This document shows positions 10,845 to 22,414 of a DNA stretch of 64,000 nucleotides, piece after piece. The DNA comes from Polychytrium aggregatum (lineage: Eukaryota; Chytridiomycota; Chytridiomycetes; Polychytriales): assembly GCF_025602895.1 (NCBI RefSeq), contig NW_026516213.1:496001-560000 (forward strand). The letters run 5' to 3'. The notes beneath the pieces were generated by a model, which did not search any database, was not told the DNA's origin, and saw only the letters and a program-made list of their open reading frames with translations. Both the position numbers and the translations under genes were made by a program. Every line of letters begins with the position of its first letter. The stretch's first letter is position 1.

Positions 10845-13800
10845 ATGTCTTACCAAACATATGCTGACGAAGGTGACTCTCTCCCTCATTTTCGTGAGCG
10901 TGCGACTTGAGCGGCTTGGAGGGCTGGTGAGAGGCCAGGTCGTTCTATTGCCGGGATGGCAAAGGGCTGATGTCGGGGCTGTGGAGGTGTGGCTCGAATC
11001 TCCTGTATCCACACCTGCGATGCTGGGCTGCCCCGGCACATCTCCAGAATCCGCCATGAAGTGCTGCAGTCCGAGGGCAGTTTGTGCTGGCTGTGATCAG
11101 GGCCTCCCTCATGCATTCTCATCGCCCGGCTTGTCCTCCTCCCGTTTCCAATGCCGACAGTGGTCGACGACGAAGAGCTGACCCAGGAAGACTGCTGGGC
11201 CGTGATCTCGGCATTCTTCGAGGACAAGGGTCTGGTTCGGCAGCAGCTGGACTCGTTCGATGAGTTTATCGAGAATACCCTCCAGGAGATTGTCGACGAA
11301 AACTCGACCCTGGTTTTGCAGAAGGCGCAGCAGCACTCGGGTCTCGAGAACGATGTTACTGTAAGCGGTAGTGGAACAGCTGGGTCGTGATACCGGCTTG
11401 GGAGTGTGCTTGTCGCAGCCTTGGCTGCTTCTCTTGCCCACCAAAGGTTTCTGCTGCGTTCAGCTCCTGTATTCTGACGCCTTTGTCGGCCGTCCACCCT
11501 CGCCCTCCCAGCGCCAATACATCATCCGATTCGGCCAGATCTATCTCAGCAAGCCACAACAGCAAGAAGCGGACGGCAGTGTCCGCGCCATGTACCCTCA
11601 CGAAGCCCGTCTGCGCAACCTCACGTAAAGATCGAACCGTCCTGCTGCATCATGGTGGATTCTGAGGGCTGGTGTGCATGGCGAGCACATAGTGACACCA
11701 TCCGCCGCATCCGACTGCACAGGTATCACGCCCCGATCTACGTGGACATGCGCATGTCCACTCGTACCCTCGACAACTCCATCCCGCACCAGCCTGGAGA
11801 ACTGACATGGGAGCCCGAGCAGGAGCACGAGCCGATCAAGCAGTTTATCGGAAACGTGCCGTTGATGCTTCGGTCAAAGTTCTGCATTTTGTCGGACCTG
11901 GAGGAGCAGGAAATGGCCGATGTCGGAGAATGCCATTACGACATGGTAATGACTGATGCCCGTGTGTCATCGTACTCCAGCGGCTGTGCAGTTGTTCAGC
12001 GGACTGCGCTGCAAGATTCCCGTCCGGCGAACCCAACATCGGCATGATCCACAACAGCACTTGGCCCAGTGCCTCGCTCTTTTCATCCAGATTGCCGCGG
12101 CGATACAGCCCCTGACCCGTTTCATTTGCCTTTAGGGTGGCTATTTTGTCATCAACGGCTCCGAGAAAGTACTGATTGCTCAGGAGCGAATGGCATCCAA
12201 TAGCGTCTACGTATTTTCCAAAGCCCAGCCCGCGACATACACCTACAGCTGCGAGATCAAGAGTCAAGTTGAAAAGGGCTCGAAGGTAGCCAGCTCTTTG
12301 TTCCTCAAGATGATGTCTCCCAAGAGCAGTGATCGCGGTGTAAGTTGTTTGTACAGTGTCTTTTGGTTGCGTTTCGATAGCCAAAATATCCGGGAAGCAG
12401 CGGCATGGCTTCCCTTCAGATTCGTGACTGCGGATTACTGAGGCGCTGGAAAGCATGACGGGCTGTCGGAAGCTCGGATCTGCTCCAAGTCAGAAGCAGT
12501 CTGACGTTTGTGCGCTGTGCTCCCCAGTCGACAGGCCAGCCCATTCGCACCTCGCTCCCGTACATCAAGACCGACATTCCCATCATCATTGTCTTCCGTG
12601 CCCTCGGTATCGTCTCAGATCAAGATATCCTGCAGCACATCTGCTACGACTTTGAGGACTTCCAGATGCTTGAGCTGCTGAAGCCGTGTATCGAGGAGGC
12701 CTTTGTCATCCAGGAGAAAGAGGTGGCTCTGGATTACATTGGAAAGAGAGGCACCACCGTCGGTGTGACTCGTGACCGGCGCATCCGCTACGCCGCCGAC
12801 ATCCTGCAGAAGGAAATGCTGCCGCACGTTGGAACCAAGGCCCACACCGAGACGCGCAAGGCATACTTTTTCGGATACATGATCCACCGTCTGCTGCTAA
12901 CGGCGCTCGAACGACGTGAGACCGATGATCGTGATCACTTTGGCAAGAAGCGACTGGATCTCGCCGGCCCGCTGCTCGCCGGCCTGTTCAGAATGCTTTT
13001 CAAAAAGCTCACCAAAGATGTCAGTCGGTACTTGCAAAAAGTATGTATTCCACTCGTGTGTGTACGGCTCCTTATCCACCCGCTACAAGCACGGCCTCGT
13101 CAGCGCTGTGTCGGTTTATAGAAACAGCCGTCTAAGCATCGGTAACCAACGAACTAACACCCAACGAACCGACCCCTCCCTCCCTCCCCACTCCCTCCCC
13201 GGGCAATGCACAGACCGTCGAGAGTGGTGCGGAATTCAACATGTCCCTTGCCGTCAAGCCCTCCACCATCACTAGCGGACTCAAGTATTCTCTGGCTACG
13301 GGCAACTGGGGCGACCAGAAAAAGTTCATGAGCACCCGTGCCGGTGTCAGCCAGGTTCTGAACCGCTATACATACGCCTCGACGCTGTCGCATCTGCGTC
13401 GTCTAAACACGCCAATTGAGCGCTCAGGTACGAACACAGTTGACAGCCTCGAATGTATAGCCGCATGAGCCACTAGCAGCTCTTTGTAGCACATTTGCGG
13501 ATATTCCTGAACTGACCCTTCAGACAATGTCGGACCTACGCACCGTGTCCCCGACAGGCAAGCTGGCCCGACCGCGTCAGCTACACAACACCCATTGGGG
13601 TATGGTCTGCCCTGCCGAGACCCCCGAGGGCCAGGCCTGTGGTCTCGTCAAGAACCTCTCGCTGATGTCATACGTAACGGTCGGCTCGTCCTCTCAGCCG
13701 GTTATGGAATTTTTGGAAGAATGGGGAATGGAGAATATCGAAGAAACGCACGGCTCCAGTATGACGGCTGCCACCAAAGTCTTCCTCAACGGCGTGTGGG

Positions 13801-16393
13801 TTGGCATCCACCGCGATCCTGAAGTGTTATCCTCGTCGCTCAAGGGCCTCCGACGACGACTGGATGTCAAGCCCGAGGTCTCGGTTGTTCGCGACGTCCG
13901 TGAGCGCGAGCTTCGGCTCTACACCGACGCTGGCCGCATTTCCCGGCCCCTCTTTGTTGTCGAGGAGGGCAAGCAGCGCCTGATGCTTACCCGCGCGATC
14001 GTCCAGGAGCTGAGCGACGTAAGTAGCTGCTGTATTGCTGCGGGAAGTAGCCGTCGAGCCAGCGGTCGAGCCAGCGATCGAGCCGTTTGGACCACCGAGC
14101 CATTTGGACTGCCTATGCACTGATGCTGATCCACTGGTCTGTGGGTCCATTGGTCTGTTGATCCGTTGCGACGACTGATCCGCTGTGTCTGCTGCATCCT
14201 CGCTAGGCCGGCGAGTTGACATGGTCACGGCTCCTGTCGGATGGATACGTCGAGTACATCGACACCGAGGAAGAGGAGACAACCATGATCTGCATGACCC
14301 CCGAGGACTTGGCGGTCTCGCGTCGCCATGCTCTCGGCATCCAGGAGGAAGAGAAAGTCATTGAAATGAGTGCGCGCCTCAAATCCACCAGTCTCTACAC
14401 CGACACCTGGACGCACTGCGAAATCCACCCCAGTATGATCCTCGGCATTTGCGCCAGCATTATTCCGTTCCCCGATCACAACCAGGTGAGACTGCTGCGG
14501 TAGTACCGCATGCTCTGGGGTTTGCGGCTGTCCGTTGGCCTGGTCTGAGCGTTCTCGTCTGGCGGGCCGTCTTGGCAAGTTTCCCTGCAACCACACGGAC
14601 TGCTTGCCCTTGTGGCCCGAGTGAACGCGCATGCAAATCCACTAACGCCGATCCTGGATGCTGCCAGTCGCCTCGTAATGTCTATCAGTCTGCCATGGGC
14701 AAGCAGGCCATGGGCATTTACCTCACCAACTACCAGTACCGTATGGACACCATGGCAAACATTCTGTTCTATCCTCAAAAGCCCCTGGGCACCACCCGCT
14801 CGATGGAGTACCTGAAGTTCCGAGAGCTGCCTGCCGGCCAAAACGCCATCGTGGCAATCGCCTGTTACAGTGGATACAACCAGGAAGATTCTTTGATCAT
14901 GAACCAGAGTTCGATCGATCGCGGGCTTTTCCGGTCCATGTACTATCGTGTGTATCTGGACAACGAGAAAAAGGTTGGCATCCTCAACACCGAAACGTTC
15001 GAGAAGCCCTCGCGCGAGACCACGCTGAGACTGCGACATGGTACCTATGAGAAGCTGGACGACGACGGTCTGATCTGCCCGGGCGTGCGCGTCTCGGGCG
15101 AGGACATCATCATCGGCAAGGTGAGTCGCCTGTAGCTCTCTTGATGAGCACCGACATCGCAAGTAGAGTTTCAAGCCGCGATGTGAAGGCGTGTATCTGC
15201 CGAGCCGGAATATCCCCTGCTACTTTCTCTGGATCTATAGCTCACCGTGAGACTAACGGGCATCTGCCTCTCGCGCTAGACCGTGCCGATCAATGAGGAG
15301 TCGCAGGAACTTGGCCAACGCACGATCGCCCACACCAAGCGGGATGCTTCTACGCCTCTCAAGAGCACAGAGACTGGCATCATCGACAGCGTCATGATCA
15401 CCACCAACAACGACGGTTACAAGTTCGTCAAGGTCCGGGTGCGCTCGGTGCGAGTCCCACAGATGGGCGACAAGTTTGCCTCTCGCCACGGACAGAAGGG
15501 TACCGTCGGCATCACCTATCGACAAGAAGACATGCCCTTTACGTGCGAGGGCATTACTCCGGACTTGCTGATCAACCCGCATGCCATTCCCTCGCGCATG
15601 ACCATCGGTCACTTGGTCGAGTGCCTGATCTCCAAGGTCGGAACCCTGAACGGAGTCGAGGGCGACGCCACGCCGTTCACCGACGTGACGGTCGAGCGAG
15701 TCTCCAAGGAGCTGCTTGCCAGAGGCTACCAGAAGCGCGGTCTGGAGGTCCTGTACAATGGCCACACGGGCAAGAAGCAGTCGTGCCAGTTTTTTACTGG
15801 TCCGACGTACTACCAGCGGCTCAAGCACATGGTCGACGACAAGATCCACTCGCGCGCCCGTGGCCCCGTGCAGATCTTGACCCGCCAGCCCGTGGAGGGC
15901 AGAAGTCGCGATGGTGGACTTCGTTTCGGAGAGATGGAGAGAGACTGTATGATCAGCCACGGCGCCGCTCAATTCCTGAAGGTGAGTCGCTGCATTCGCT
16001 CGGCACAGACTGGATGGACTTGCAGGACACTGCACTGTGTCTGGAGTGTGTGCGTGAGCTCCTTAGGGACGCCGGGGTCTGGTTGGGCGGATGGAGCTTC
16101 ACGGAGGCTCCAGGGCGGCTGCGCTGCCTTCCTTGGTCAGATGTGGTATGCTGATTGCTGCTCGACGCTGCTGTTCCCAGGAGCGTCTATTTGATGCCTC
16201 CGATGCCTACCGAGTGCATGTCTGCGACATTTGCGGACTGATGGCCGTCGCCAATCTCAAGAAGAACACCTTTGAGTGCCGCTCCTGCAAGAACAAGACC
16301 CAGGTCTCGCAGATTCACATCCCGTATGCCTCCAAGCTGCTCTTCCAGGAGCTCATGGCCATGAACATTGCCCCGCGCCTGATGGTGACGTAA
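10845..16393 (+). CDS. RPB2: RNA polymerase II second-largest subunit
   Basis: Twelve exons: 10845-10872, 11161-11360, 11512-11624, 11723-11945, 12136-12339, 12528-13040, 13214-13427, 13558-14018, 14207-14485, 14668-15120, 15280-15981, 16181-16393; 1200 residues, in frame throughout (yeast 1224). It starts MSYQTYADE, then [18 protein letters not shown]. The order of conserved blocks is that of Rpb2: lobe ([18 protein letters not shown]), fork ([18 protein letters not shown]), [17 protein letters not shown], the hybrid-binding block [35 protein letters not shown], and the C-terminal zinc site (CDICGL, CRSCKN) followed by [17 protein letters not shown]. The Pol II ending separates it from Pol I and Pol III paralogues. 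The protein forms half of the active-centre cleft of nuclear Pol II. Eleven introns make this one of the most intron-rich genes here. Confidence 0.97.
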
Positions 16394-16887
16394 TCGGCGA
16401 GGAAGATCGGTCTGGACGGCCGAGCATCCGCCTAGTTGATCTAATGGCGCGGACGATTGTCTGAGCAACTGCCTTCATGTTGCTGTGCCCAGATGCCGTT
16501 GCTGGCTTGGGACTCGGAGACCAATATAGCAGAGGTCCACGCTCTCCAGCCGAAATGGGAGGGATCGATGGCTTATTTGGCGGCCAGCGAGGGCGGATCA
16601 CCGGCTGGTTCGTGGAGCTGGAGCTGGAGCTGGAGCTGGAGCTGGAGCTGGTTTGCTCCGTCCGCTACACGATCCCGCATCTCGCCGTGTCTTGTCTGAT
16701 GGGAGGCCTGGATTGGCGGGAGAGCGCCGATGCAAAGGATGCGGCCGCAAAAGCTGGTCGCGCCCTGGTGCGAAGGCAGCACCGTCCTCTCGCCCGCATC
16801 TCCATGAACCCAGCGGGTTGCCATCGGCCACAGCCCCGCCAGCCGCACTATAGCATCCTGCCTCCGCAAACCACCCGCTAGCCTGCA
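16394..16887. other. Intergenic region with (gagctg)n hexamer repeat
   Basis: 494 bp between RPB2 and the next gene. Six perfect copies of gagctg occupy 16615-16650. No supportable gene. Confidence 0.65.
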
Positions 16888-19074
16888 ATGATCAGGCTGC
16901 CCTTTCGTCACCACCCTTCATCGGTGGAGCCCTTTGGCATCAACTACAACACCGTCGTCCAGCGACAGCAAGACAGCTGGACGACCACAACAACCACCAC
17001 CACCACAACAACAACTACCACAACTACATCGTCGTCGGGCCGCCCCTCGCCGCCGGGATCGTTTCGGCCTCGCATCGCTGTGGAGAGCCCTGGGTCAGCC
17101 GAGGACAGGGTGCTGCAGGATCGGCGGATGGCGTCGTTGCTGAATCTTGAGCGCTCGTGGAACGCCATCTACGAAAAATACTCTGTCGAGATCGATGACG
17201 ATGTCGTCGACCTGCTGAACGAAACGGTTGAGCTGAGGACTGGCAATCTATTGCGGACACCCGCCCCGCGCAACAACTACGACATCAACTCTTTCCTCCA
17301 CGGCCGGCCCGTCCTTGGATACGATGCTGGTGGATACGAATCGGACGACCCACTCAGCCCCAGCCCAGTGCAGATACGAGAGCTTCGTGACGACGATGGC
17401 TATGGATACGATCGTCTCGCCAGCGGCCTGAAAAGCGGAGCAGGCGTCCTGGCACAGCAGCCCAGTCTCGACCTCGACGACGAGCTGGACAACGAGCTCG
17501 CCGATGCCCTCGGTTGGCCAAACAGCCGGCCGGCCTACAGCGATACTGCGTCCTCGGTGACTTCGTTTCGTGGGCTGGGCAGCGGGCCGAGCCGGCTCCC
17601 AGATTTCTCGCATAGCCCTGGGCTGCGCCGGTTGATCCTCCCAACGACTCCGGTCTTTGCCGAGGACGATGATGAAGACTTTGACTCTATCGAGCTCGTT
17701 CCCCGCGATCTCCTTGGCCGACACGCACCGCAATTTCGATCCGAGCCCCGGCAACTCCCGTTCTGGCATCGGGACCAGCCCGACTCTATGCTGGGCTATG
17801 CCACGCCTCTGCCGGATCCCAGGCCACTATCGGTTGGATATGCCAGAAATCGATCGGCTCCGACCGGAAACGAACGCAGCCGTTGGTGGCCACCATACCC
17901 GGATCCACCCTCGACGGCTCGACGGCCGCCGTTGCTCCTCGAAGGACCGAAACCCCCTCGCGGCCTGGAAGCGACAGGGCCGCATCGAAGCACACCGATA
18001 GCAAGCGACAGAATGGAGATGAATCCCGAGATCCACCAACGGCGGCTTCTCGGGCTGCAGCGTGACGGCAAGACCGATTTCACGAGCAGTCACAGCAGCC
18101 ATGACAATGATGGCGGCAGTAGTAGCAGTCTGAGCAGTGACAGCGACAGCAGTTTTGACACTGACAGCAACGGCAGTCTTGACGACGACAGCAACGATCG
18201 GAATGGCCGTAGCGACAAAGGCACTTCCAGCGGGGAGCCCGTCAAGCAATCATCCCTGTCAACGCCAATGTCGGGGTCGAGGGAACAGCCGCAAGCCGGG
18301 ACAGTGTCCGGGTCTGTCCTGCCAAGGTACGGAGCGAGCAAGCTCGGCAAGCGAAAGATGGACGATCTGCGGTCTGTGAGCTCGAGCTCCAGACGAAGGA
18401 AAGAGCCGGATTCCAGCGGAGCCCCTGCAGCAGCCCTTGCAAGGCTGAAACCGCAATCTGGCCGAATACGCAAAAAGCCCTCGCTGTCTCGCCCGGCAGC
18501 AGCATCCATGGTCCGGCCAGACAAGCCTATCGTCGAGCCAGCAGCGTCTTCGAAACCCAGCTCCGGAGGGAAAACAAAGTCCTCGACATCAACGGCGGCT
18601 CAATCATCCAGTCCGACGAGGCTTGCCAAGTCCACGGAACCGAGCGTCCTCGGTCGTCCATCCCGCATGCGACCACACGCAGAAACGGTGCCTGCTCTCA
18701 TGGACGCTTCGTCGCTGTCGCCGCCATCGCCGCTGTCATTGCGATCCATGGGTCGATCCTCATCGCCCTCTCCAGCAGCGTTGTCGATCAGCAAGAGGCC
18801 GCTGGCAGATGCACGACCTCGAGCAAATGCCGCACCCGCAGTCCCTGCCAATGCATCCCGATTCTGCGACATTGATGAACTCGATTTGCGGGTCGATAGC
18901 ATCCCCGCTGCACAGACCAGCCATGGGGCTGTCTATCGACGAAAGTCGGCAAAGCCAGGCGCACGACCCAAGTCCACCACGACGATTGCGCTGACGCCGA
19001 ATCGCGGACAAACCAAGATCTTCAAGGTGGTGCTCGATGACGATGCCTTTGACGATTTGTTGTTGGCCGAATAG
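16888..19074 (+). CDS. Large disordered protein with a possible Scm3-like motif
   Basis: A single uninterrupted exon codes 728 residues. Most of it is low-complexity: a 16-Thr run (about residues 32-47), an acidic/Ser block (about 415-445), basic Ser/Arg-rich stretches and a short acidic C-terminus (VVLDDDAFDDLLLAE). One ordered-looking segment at residues 83-124 reads LLNLERSWNAIYEKYS, then DDDVVDLLNE and TGNLL. Its spacing (W..I..KY, acidic D.VDL, TG.L) resembles the motif in fungal Scm3, the chaperone that loads the centromeric histone CENP-A. This is inference from a short motif. Otherwise the protein is unrecognised. The start ATG lies in an open context and could be shifted to M81. Confidence 0.6.
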   Translation: MIRLPFRHHPSSVEPFGINYNTVVQRQQDSWTTTTTTTTTTTTTTTTSSSGRPSPPGSFRPRIAVESPGSAEDRVLQDRRMASLLNLERSWNAIYEKYSVEIDDDVVDLLNETVELRTGNLLRTPAPRNNYDINSFLHGRPVLGYDAGGYESDDPLSPSPVQIRELRDDDGYGYDRLASGLKSGAGVLAQQPSLDLDDELDNELADALGWPNSRPAYSDTASSVTSFRGLGSGPSRLPDFSHSPGLRRLILPTTPVFAEDDDEDFDSIELVPRDLLGRHAPQFRSEPRQLPFWHRDQPDSMLGYATPLPDPRPLSVGYARNRSAPTGNERSRWWPPYPDPPSTARRPPLLLEGPKPPRGLEATGPHRSTPIASDRMEMNPEIHQRRLLGLQRDGKTDFTSSHSSHDNDGGSSSSLSSDSDSSFDTDSNGSLDDDSNDRNGRSDKGTSSGEPVKQSSLSTPMSGSREQPQAGTVSGSVLPRYGASKLGKRKMDDLRSVSSSSRRRKEPDSSGAPAAALARLKPQSGRIRKKPSLSRPAAASMVRPDKPIVEPAASSKPSSGGKTKSSTSTAAQSSSPTRLAKSTEPSVLGRPSRMRPHAETVPALMDASSLSPPSPLSLRSMGRSSSPSPAALSISKRPLADARPRANAAPAVPANASRFCDIDELDLRVDSIPAAQTSHGAVYRRKSAKPGARPKSTTTIALTPNRGQTKIFKVVLDDDAFDDLLLAE

Positions 19075-19364
19075 CATCCTCCCCCGTTGTTGAGTATGTG
19101 CACGGCTGTTTCTGGAACCTGAATACACACGCATGTTTATCCAGTGCATCCAAGAGTCCCCATAATGCAGCTGGCTCTGTCGCAGTCGCAGATCCACATC
19201 AGCGACAGCGGTGTTGTCGGGGCATCGGGAAAGTGATGAGCCCCGGATGATGCAAAGCTGCATCCCGAAACGGACAAATCAGTCCACGCGACAGCCTCAG
19301 GCAACGGCCTCGCCTTTGGAGCCGATCTTGACTTGCCCTGGTCGCCTCCGCCCAGCAAGCGGCA

Positions 19365-21216
19365 ATGAAGCACCTCAGAGCCCACAAGGTCCCGCGGCAG
19401 CAGACGCAGCCGCCGGTGGTGGATATGCGAGTTGTCTCTGTGTCGATGGAGATGCCCAACAGCACTGCTCTGCCGAACCAGAACAGGAATACACATGCAA
19501 GCAATCGAGCTCTGGGACGAGCCAGGACTCGCAACGATCCATATCCCCATCCAAGTCCACACCAGCGATATGCGAGATCGTCGGCGCAGACGTATTCACC
19601 CCTGGTCGAGCCATATTCCGAAGCCCCGTCGGCATCAGCATCGGCGGCCCGGAATTCGCGGCCAGCTCCGTATCCGCCTCACCGGCCCTCCCACGTCATG
19701 TCCGCTTCAATGCAGTCTGACGACCCCGAGGAGCTCTTGGAAATGGAGGGCGGCAAGGCATCCAAGGTCAAATACTATGCCGTTCTCCGAGGACGAGTTC
19801 CGGGAATATACACCAACTGGTAGGTTGTAGGCGCCTGGATCAACGGGTACGTGCCGATTGCGCCGCTGATCTGTCCAGCTCTCTGGCTGCAGGAACGATT
19901 GTCTAAAGCAGGTCAACAAGTTTCCGGGCGCAATCCACAAGTCTTTCAAGTCTCTCGCTGAAGCCAAGATCTTTGCCCAGCAGAACGATGCTGGTTCGCC
20001 CGCTGGTGAGGCTCAGGCGATGGCAGATAATGATGCCGCGACTTGAAGCAACCGGCATCGCAGCCGGACAGTGTCATCGACAGGCTTGGGGGTCATCCGT
20101 CGCCGTTGCCTGACAGCCCTTTGTCGCCATAGGGGTCGAAACAATGGACTATGAGTCTCAGGAATTCGGATCTGGTCCGTCTGAAACCGAATCCCCAGCA
20201 GTCGCTCCGTCGATAGCGGGCCAAGAATGGGGCGATTATGTGGCGCTCGATGGCACGGCCGAGGTATGCCGCTCGATACAGGTTCAATGTCGTCTGGAGG
20301 CGCATTGCGAACGATCCAGGTCATGGATACTCAAACTGACGGCGGCCTGCTGCTACAACTTTGGCAGAACAAACTGGCGAAACCCTCCACCCCAACAACG
20401 ATCGAGGCAGCATCGGAGTCGGCTGTGCTGGCAAACTCGTCGGCGGCTGCTGATGCAACCCACCTGTCGAAGTCGGTTGCATCGCCTGCACCTGCTGCCC
20501 TCCCACCGCCGTCGGCCGAGTTCACCGTGTACATCGACGGGGCGTGCTCCAATAACGGCCAGGCGGGTGCCAAGGCCGGCTATGGAGTCTACTGGGGACC
20601 CAACCATCCACTGTAGGTGATTTGATCTGGCATCGCCTGCTTTGCCGCCGACGGGCAGCAACGGGATTCTGACATGCGTCTGAACCCCTATCCTGCAGGA
20701 ATGTCGCCGAACCAGTGCCAGGACCCGATAAGCACCAGACCAACAACCGAGCCGAGTTGCTAGCAGCCATCACGGTACTCAAAGCGGCCCAGACCCATTT
20801 GGAGCCAACGGCGCAGCTCACAATCTACAGCGACAGCCAATACGTCCTTGGCGGCGTCCAGGGCTGGCTGGAGTGTTGGAAAAAGAGTGCATGGCAGCGG
20901 AAAGGCGACGGCACCGTGCTCAACCTCGACTTGTGGAAGGAGCTGGACAGCTGCCTCTCGATATACAACCGGTCGCACCGACCCGCCATCTGGGTGAGTT
21001 GCCGCGAAGCTTTGGCAGGGTCGATGAATCGCGGATGTGGTGGACAGAGATGAATCGCGGGTGTGGGGGACAGAGATGGATACTTACGATTTGCTCCTCG
21101 GTCTGGCTCCACTCATCGGGCCTGCATAGCTGTGGGTCAAAGGGCATTCTGGCAACGTGGGGAACGACCAGGCCGATCGACATGCCGTCCTCGGGGCCGC
21201 CAAGCAGCGCAATTGA
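19365..21216 (+). CDS. RNH1: Ribonuclease H1 with N-terminal hybrid-binding domain
   Basis: Exons 19365-19819, 19893-20005, 20133-20263, 20320-20612, 20699-20993, 21130-21216; 457 residues in frame. After a disordered N-terminus the hybrid-binding domain reads KVKYYAVLRGRVPGIYTNW then CLKQVNKFPGAIHKSF. The RNase H fold carries all four catalytic acids: D in VYIDGACSNNG, E in NNRAELLAAI, D in IYSDSQYVL, and D in NDQAD. The family segment WVKGHSGN is intact. It degrades the RNA strand of RNA-DNA hybrids in nucleus or mitochondria. The linker between the two domains is about 130 residues, longer than in yeast. The start is uncertain: MKHLRAHK at 19365 is the first ATG in frame, but M in MSASMQSDD (near 19698) would also leave the domain intact. 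The two joins inside the linker are less certain than those in the catalytic domain. Confidence 0.9.
21022..21076. repeat. Short direct duplication in the last RNase H1 intron
   Basis: gatgaatcgcgg(a/g)tgtgg followed by tggacagaga or gggacagaga occurs twice in a row inside the intron 20994-21129. Confidence 0.7.
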
Positions 21217-22414
21217 ACGGGTCAGCGGGACCAGAGCGATGAGGCGGGTGTGTCCACGCGACACATCCATGAGCGGCGGCATGGCAAGAGCCACCTCCCG
21301 TGCGCATGTATATCGTGGATGCTGAGGAGCCAATACACGGCGGGAAAACGGGCTGCCAGCTCAACCAGCGATCATCTGCGCAAACAGATCCGACAGCAGA
21401 AGGCGGATCGACGGGGCCGGAGCAGAGAACAGACGAGGCAAATGCAAATCGCCTGGGTGGGGCAGATGACCAGGGCAGACGGCACGGACGCGGACGGGCC
21501 GACGGTCCCCTCGCCCCGGCCACAAAGGAAAGTTCGACACCCCCGCACGGGACCGACCCCCCGCTTGTGACCCTGTGCGCTGGCCCGGGCAGACACAGAC
21601 GCCAGCGAGGTGCGCACAGGCTGGTGGTGCTGGCCAGGAGGAGGCAGCAGGCGACCCACGCGTCGCGCATGGAACGTCCAAAACGGGGGAGTGGCTGCCC
21701 AGCGCGGCTGCGCGCGTGACCGGTCACGTTTGCCCAGCAAGGCGTGGCGGCCATGTGGCGCGCACGGGACCGGCAGCGCCGCAGCGCCATTGCACAGAGT
21801 GCGCAGTAGCTCCTTGTCGCGCGTGGGCACGTGGGCTTGGGCGGGCAACCAGGGCGATCGACGAGCCGACAGGGCAGGAGTGCTCGGACGCAATCGATGC
21901 GGTGGATGCGGTGGATGCAATCGATGCAATCGATGCGATGGACGCAATTGATGCAATCGATACGGTGGGTGTGGTAGAGTTGGGCGCTGATCCCGCGTCT
22001 CGCTCGGATTTCTCTCCAGCATCGTCTGCATGCCACACTGGAGCACTCCCCACCAAGCAAGGAGCCCCACCCCAACAGCACGGAAGCAAGGGCGCACCAG
22101 GAATGCCCAGGAGCCCGCGATAACGGAGTGGCCGCGAACGCAGCGACGAACATGGGGCAGTGCGCCAAACAAGCTGCCACGGCCGGCTGGCCCACAAGCA
22201 GAACGCACTCTCGTGCGAACCACAAAGGAATCGCAAAGGAACCGCAAACGAATCGCAAACGAATCGCATCCGACGGAACACCAGGCAGCGCGCAAGGAAT
22301 GGCACGAAGAGGAAAGGCCCCGGGCCAGACCTTTGGCCGATAAATAGAGCTTCGTCCGCCCCCCGGCATTCCCTCATCCCATCCACCAGCAACAGAACTG
22401 CCCTCTTCTGCACA
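21217..22414. other. 1.2-kb GC-rich spacer upstream of the chitinase cluster
   Basis: No coding region is supported, although long open frames exist on both strands because of high GC and trinucleotide-type repeats. 21891-21968 is a degenerate 9-bp array built from gatgcaatc and gatgcggtg. Near 22230-22265 a tandem cgcaaacgaat unit precedes the TATA-like box of the first chitinase. The segment probably contains that gene's promoter. Confidence 0.6.
22339..22347 (+). promoter_or_regulatory. TATA-like box of chitinase gene A
   Basis: gataaatag lies 76 bp upstream of the ATG at 22415. The other two genes of the cluster have similar boxes at comparable positions. Confidence 0.6.

Noticed and set aside
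21137-22369. 410-codon open frame on the minus strand
   Set aside because: GC-rich non-coding spacer; composition is Cys/Arg/Ala-heavy without motif, overlaps the last RNase H1 exon on the opposite strand, and other long frames overlap it.
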